64,000 nucleotides of DNA, taken from the NCBI GenBank assembly GCA_013397695.1, contig VYZI01000526.1, positions 1,143 to 65,142 of the forward strand. Direction: 5' to 3'. The translations under genes and the position numbers were made by a program. A model generated the notes under the pieces. That model was given only the letters and a program-made list of their open reading frames with translations. It searched no databases and was not told the DNA's origin. Shown here one piece after another: positions 58,481 to 64,000 of the stretch. This DNA comes from Centropus unirufus. Lineage: Eukaryota; Chordata; Aves; Cuculiformes; Centropidae. Each line of letters opens with the position of its first letter. Position 1 is the first letter of the stretch.

Positions 58481-61400
58481 CGAAGCTCAGGAAGTTGCAC
58501 CCTTGTGAGCAACCAGCTCTGCAGAGACCCAACCAGGAGGACTCATGGTAACTAAAGAAAGCAGAGCTATCGCTGCCTTTAGATGTAAAGCTGGAAAGGA
58601 TCCCATGGGACAAGCAGCAGAGCCTTCTGAGGCTCTGAGAGACAGAGAGCAGAGCACACCCAAGATTATATAGTCCCTTTCACAGAGGGATCAAGATCTA
58701 TTGTAGCGCAATGGGTCTGCTTTGTCCTTGGTGCCGACAGGCTTGCTGTTCTCCTGGAGTTATAAATCCTCTTATTTCCACTCCGAATTTTATGGGCAGG
58801 CAGTGTATATGCACTTGTTCTCGAGCAAGCCTCAGTGCTTTGGCATTCAAACCATCATCCTCTGCAGTGTTCACCTTCCCTCCTTGCCCTTTAGTTTCCT
58901 TCTTTTAGGAGTTCCCATATCTACTGTCATCTTTCATTTTAATGATCTGAATAAGCACAGATCTTCACTGCCTCCTCATGTTAAGAGACTCAAGTCCCCA
59001 GTAGTCTCAGCACTTCTATCTGCTTTAGATTGAAATATTTAACTTTAAGACTGAAAATGCACACATATTTAGGATGCACCAAACAGTGCCTGGTGATTAT
59101 GTGCAAGCAACACTTCATTAATATTAAATTTCAAATGGAATTGCAGTTTTACTTGCTTCAGGCTGTTTCTTAGAGATCACAGATGAACTTTAGCAGCTGG
59201 ACAGCATCATTTGTACAGTACGAACAGGGCTGTCATTTCATGCAGCAGAGACGAGATGCCAATTTATTCAACCAGAGCAAAAAGCGCTCCATCGTTAATG
59301 AATTCCCCCCATGGCAACACAAGCCAAGATCTCCTTACACTGAAAGCAGACAACATTAACACTTCATATCTATTGGAGCTTATGAGGACAATCTTCCCAT
59401 AATTATGGTCTCTTTCAAATTAAATGAAAGCAGAACATATCTGACAGGTCCTGCTAGTAAGAAGAGCTCCATAAAAATCAATACTAGGCATCCTAACTAA
59501 TCTCTTTCAATGAACAGAAGACATCTACGTCACCTGAAAAGAGAAGTATGAACAGCTATCCAAAGCTGTGGCATATGTGACCGAGGACTCAGAGAAGGAA
59601 ATGCTTACAGTAAGCAAAGCTGTTTAAGACCAAATAACCTTCTTTTGGATCTCTTCTATGTAAAATCTTCAGAAAAGACTATAAGTACACAGTGGCTTTC
59701 TTCCTCCATCACAAGTTTTCAGTAGACACATCTTTCACCTCATTAGCCCAAATCATTCCTTCAGTCCAGGCACCACAACACACGACACAGGCAGCGAGAC
59801 ATGAAGGTGCATCAAGGAAGAAGTGAGCATTTTGTATTCTGCATTGTCTGGCTCAGGTTCTGGTGAATCTTGACAAGAAGCCACCTTATCAACAGGGACA
59901 CAGCCTCCAGGTCCACCTCAGGCTCCCCAAATGGCACTTCAGCCCGCAAGCATTTCCTAACACCCTTTCAGTTCATAACCCAGGGACTCGTTTGTTTTTC
60001 TGGAGAGAACCAAGCACCAGGGCAACAAACTTTTGTCATGAGGCTTGAAAATCTGCTAGTAAAAAATAATTTGGTTTTAAACTTCTGCAGTTAAAGAACT
60101 TCAGTTTTCCTCATTCCTGATTGGCAGGAAAAGTTTCTCCAGGGTTTCTCTCAAACCAGTGAGAAGTTAGTTGTTGTTAGAAGACACAGGTAGCCTGTAC
60201 ATGCAGATGGGTATGGGGTTGATGTACTTACTGCTTCACTACTACTCTGTCTCTTGGTTGAGTCTTCTGAAACATTCTGCCTCCTGCATGGCTCACGCAC
60301 ATTCCCATCTTCCTCAAGACAATGCTTGTATTCAGAACAAAACTCAACCCTAATTTTGATCCCTTACCATCACAAATGCAGGGGTGCTTAATAAAGTGTT
60401 TAACAGCTATTTTTGCTGTGTATGAAACATTCATCTCCTTGACCTTTTTCATCTTTGAAAATAGAAATATTAACAGGTTAATATTAACTTTGCCAAATAT
60501 TCAGGACAACCAAAAGGTGGACAAGCATTCAACTTAGACCCCAGGCTTAACTATGCTTCATGCTTTGGCTTGCACAGAACCACTATTACAATTTCTAACA
60601 CGCCTAAGTCCAGGGGCCTCCAACTACTTAAACAGAAATCAAAAGCCAATGCAAAAGCCCATCAACAAAAAATGCCAGCACCTATGACTCCTCCCACTGC
60701 TCAGAAATAGTCTGTGTGTGGTCACACAACTCAGTGTCTTTACCCAAACTGGCTGCTGTTTAGATCAAGTTTGCCAACAAGGCTGCTCTTAAGCTAAAAG
60801 TCCCAAAGTGACACAGCTTGAAGACTTCTCTGTAGAGATTTATATTATCTACACCTCAAAAGTGGCAGTAAAATGCTGCTTACAGTCTGAGAAGAATTTA
60901 ATCAATGTAGGGGTTTCTATAAACAGTGCCTCATCAAAATGCACGGTGCTAAAAGTGTTTTATGGTCCAATTATGCCTAAATGGACGAATTCATTTTAAA
61001 CACAGAACTGTGCCACTGGACATCAATAACCTTAAGTAGCAGGAAGCTGCTAGAAAGAGCTTCTGAGTACAGAGAGGCAAAAGACAGCCAGTTCCTCTGA
61101 CACAGACATGACATAAAACCTGACAAGATGCGGAGCTGTTCTCTACAGAGCTGGCATCAGCAATTTGGATACCACGCATCTCCTGATATTACACCACCTG
61201 TAGCTACCTCAGCTACACACCAGAGATATTTATTCAGTTATAATAGGAATGCAATCACATAAACCTTCTACCATCCATATCCATCCTCCTGGTCATGCTA
61301 CAGCTTTCACAGCCATTGCTTTATGTGAAAAATTAGAGGTTAATTAGCAGAGACAAAAAGTTTTCTGAGTCTTGGCAGTTTGTGTCGCCCACTGGATGCC

Positions 61401-62762
61401 TCACAAAGCCACCAAGATGAGCTTATTCTGAATCATTTTTCTAACAGGAAATGCCATGTTCACATCTTAGCTCATGTCACTTGCTAATGAAACCCAATCT
61501 CCCCTCAAAAGGGGAAAGAGCTTTTTAAAAGGACCCCATCACGCTCAGCGTCGCCAGCCATGATAAAAGCACAACAAATCCCAAACCATCCTTAACTTTG
61601 TTATAACAATTAAGCCTAAAATGTTTTATTTTAAACATTTAAACCATTAAGAGTTTTTACATGCACATTACATGATCAAGGTAGAGGCAACAGCTTTATC
61701 AGAGCTCCTCGCCTACCTACACACTGGACACACTACTGAACGTGCGCTGCTTTAGCAAAACCCCTCACACACCCAATTCGTCCACCCTCTCCAGCTCTGC
61801 CATCCATCCCAACCCAACAACCAGGCAAGCCCAACTCACACCACTCTTGCCAGTTGTGCATTCTCTGATGTCAATTTTAATGGTGCTTAAACGAGCACAA
61901 GGCACTTTAACATAGGAACTAGGGCAACTTGTATAACGAGACAAACTAGATCCTATTTCACTTGGATCCAATCCTACTGCAGAGTCCAAGGAAGGCAATA
62001 TGTTTATCTGCTTTATTATAACATTATGTTCCTCTCTCAAAATCAAAGAGTGAAAGCTCATGCCAAATTTCCACTGTATAAAGACCTAAAACAAATAAAG
62101 CAGAAAAAGGGAGTAAAAACCACTGCACTATTTACTCATGCTATATATTTTCTCATTGAGAAGCCAAAAAAGATGATTTCAGGCATATTCACCATTCAAA
62201 ACTCATTCCAGCTCTCACACACAATGGAAATGTCTGTTATTACAAAAGACTGCTCATCTATAGTTCTTCTGCTTCCCAGTTTTTCCTGGAATGGTTTAAC
62301 TGCAATCCATAAGTAATCTGTTCTCAATCAATTTATAAGTAAAACGTGTCACCGCATGATTTAGTGTCTGCAATCTCAGGCAATCACTTGAGTGCTTTCA
62401 AAACTCCTGCTATAATGTCAGGGTGACGTTTTTAATGCTGACTGAATATTTATATTGGGTGCCCAGAGAAAAAGCAAAGCAAATTAAAGAATTTAAGGAA
62501 ACTGAATTACAGCTCAATTGACTACAAAACAAAACTTCCCTTCAGTGAGAAATACTGGGGTTTAAGAATGCTTTTCCTGAGCGTGAAAAACCACAGACTG
62601 ATTTATGCAAGGATCACTTTCAAGGCTACTGGAAGTTATTTACTAGCGATTGTGAAGACAACCCTGTCTAAATGATCGTATTTCAATGTCCTATAAACAC
62701 TGGTGAAGAGACCGGTTTAGTTGTTCAAATTAAGAGAAAGGCCAAGAACATGAGCTAAGAAG

Positions 62763-62897
62763 AATCATAGAATCACCAGGTTGGAAAAGACCTCTGAGAT
62801 CACTGAGTGCAACTGTACCTGTCCCCAGTAAAGCATATCCTTCAGTACCTCATCCATCTGTCTTTTAAATACCTCCAGGGATAGAGACTCCCATCAA
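62763..62897 (-). mobile_element. CR1 LINE 3' fragment
   Basis: Minus-oriented tail AATCATAGAATCACCAGGTT, then GATCACTGAGTGCAACTGTA and a 3' UTR part to about 62897. Confidence 0.92.
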
Positions 62898-64000
62898 TTC
62901 AACTGAATGTTGAGAGAGCGTGAATATGGAAATAGGAAGCTGAGAAATGGAGTTATAGGCAATTCCCACTAAGGGCAAGCTGCTCAAATACACCACCTTG
63001 CAGTGTGCCCAAGAAAAATACAAATTTCACTGTGGGGCAGCAAGAATTTAGTGTTGTGCTGGAAAGAAGGAAAAAGTGTTAAGGAAAAGTTGTTTTAGCC
63101 TGATACAATCATTTTCATTAACGGCAGACTTATTGGAATTCAAGTTATTAAAATGCAGGACAACCCGCAGCAGAGAGTACACCAAGGGCATCTCGGTTCC
63201 ACCAGACACTGAACCTGTCGGCAGGAGTGATACCAGCATCAACCATTGCTTGCACCCAGGATGTGAAAAAGCTTCCTCTGCAACTCGGAGTTATCCAAGT
63301 CCTCCTGATGCACACACAGCTCTAAACACTGTTCAGATCCGGCAGCAGCTGGAGAACAGCCTATGCAAGTCTGATGGCTAAGAGGGGTTTAAAATAAAAC
63401 CTCAACTTTTACGTCTGGAGATCCGGAGCTCTTGGAGCTTGTTCTAGAGCTCCCTCTTGAGGTTTGATACTATACGATATTCAAAGCACTGCAATATCCA
63501 AAACGAGAATATGTGCTTGCAGAAGAGATATCAAAGGCATGCCCTCAAAGCTCTGCACACTAGTTTGTACAGACCATTAAAAGTCTTGCAGCACTTGTAA
63601 CTCAGAGGCAATCTCCAAAGCAGAACCTCTGTTATGGTGAATTTTGAAAAACAGCCCACACTGAGGATGGGAAACTAATGGTGGTGCCCATTTGTGAAGC
63701 AACAGCAAGTTCTCTTGGTTTATTTGAGGCTGGCAGCTCATCCCACTCCTTAAGCGACCTTTTAAGCTCCACTAAGCATCCACTATCTCCTTGCTAGAGC
63801 TGGCTTGTTCCACAAAACTAGATGGCATTGCCCCACCAGCTTTATTGCCACAAGCTGCTACGTGGGTTGACACATCTGGTTTTCAATGTGTTGAATCTTT
63901 GTTTGCCAGAGTTCAAAAAACTCTTTAAATAGGTTTTGCTCAAGTTTCACTCTCATCTGTTAGGGGAAAACAGGATCCTTCCAGTTCTAGAAGGCCCCCA

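Larger units (their letters stand above)
28255..64000 (-). other. STK4: STK4 gene, 3' part (continues past the right edge)
   Basis: Two coding exons, at 31281-31439 and 52739-52896, encode the C-terminal 105 or so residues of MST1. The reading frame is phase 0 between them, and the upstream exon starts with two bases of a split codon. Kinase, linker and caspase-site exons were not found between 52897 and 64000 and must lie beyond the window. The 3' limit at 28255 is inferred from an AATAAA at 28272-28277 on the minus strand. Confidence 0.85.
52897..64000 (-). other. STK4: STK4 upstream intron, partial (at least 11.1 kb)
   Basis: No exon matching the acidic linker or kinase domain of MST1 was found here. 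The segment contains CR1 copies at 54436, 55380 and 62763, a 76-bp direct repeat pair, T and A runs (52911-52930, 53480-53495) and an unexplained 129-codon minus-strand ORF at 57104-57493. Confidence 0.8.

Noticed and set aside
61765..62061. 98-codon minus-strand ORF as an STK4 exon
   Set aside because: No similarity to the MST1 kinase or linker and no good flanking splice sites.
63076..63381. 101-codon plus-strand ORF
   Set aside because: No recognised motif, overlapped by an ORF on the other strand and within the STK4 intron; treated as chance.

Overview
The window is vertebrate nuclear DNA, most likely from a neognath bird. Three things point there: many 5'-truncated CR1 LINE fragments with the avian 3' tail (ATTCTATGATT), introns with ordinary GT/AG splice sites, and the convergent KCNS1 / STK4 arrangement known from human chromosome 20q13. 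Species cannot be told from the sequence alone. There are no bacterial operons, CRISPR arrays, tRNA or rRNA genes.

Layout. 1-802: a GC-rich 130-bp tandem array, cut by the left window edge. 803-9225: intergenic DNA with no gene I can support, holding two short dispersed repeats. 9226-10070: a CpG island with the probable first, non-coding exon of KCNS1, flanked by a 22-bp minisatellite upstream and a 49-bp minisatellite downstream. 14266-15258 and 20558 onward: the two coding exons of KCNS1 (+ strand), giving a 473-residue electrically silent Kv subunit (Kv9.1). The 3' UTR probably ends near 22.9 kb. 22.9-28.2 kb: the tail-to-tail interval between the genes. 28.2 kb to the right edge: the 3' part of STK4 (MST1) on the - strand. 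Only its last two coding exons are inside: the last at 31281-31439 (SARAH domain and stop) and the one before it at 52739-52896. The rest is 3' UTR, a 21.3-kb intron and at least 11.1 kb of the preceding intron. The kinase-domain exons lie beyond 64000.

The two genes are unrelated in function. KCNS1 modifies Kv2 potassium channels in neurons. STK4 is the Hippo-pathway kinase that phosphorylates LATS and MOB1. They share only their facing 3' ends. All recognisable CR1 copies (17 clear or likely, one weak) lie right of 27.6 kb, on the STK4 side; the KCNS1 half is GC-richer and has tandem repeats instead.

The points most worth a second look are the three tandem arrays (130, 49 and 22 bp), a 76-bp direct repeat 850 bp apart in an STK4 intron, unexplained exon-like ORFs in STK4 introns, and opposed CR1 copies around the last STK4 exons. 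No clearly new biological system is evident.
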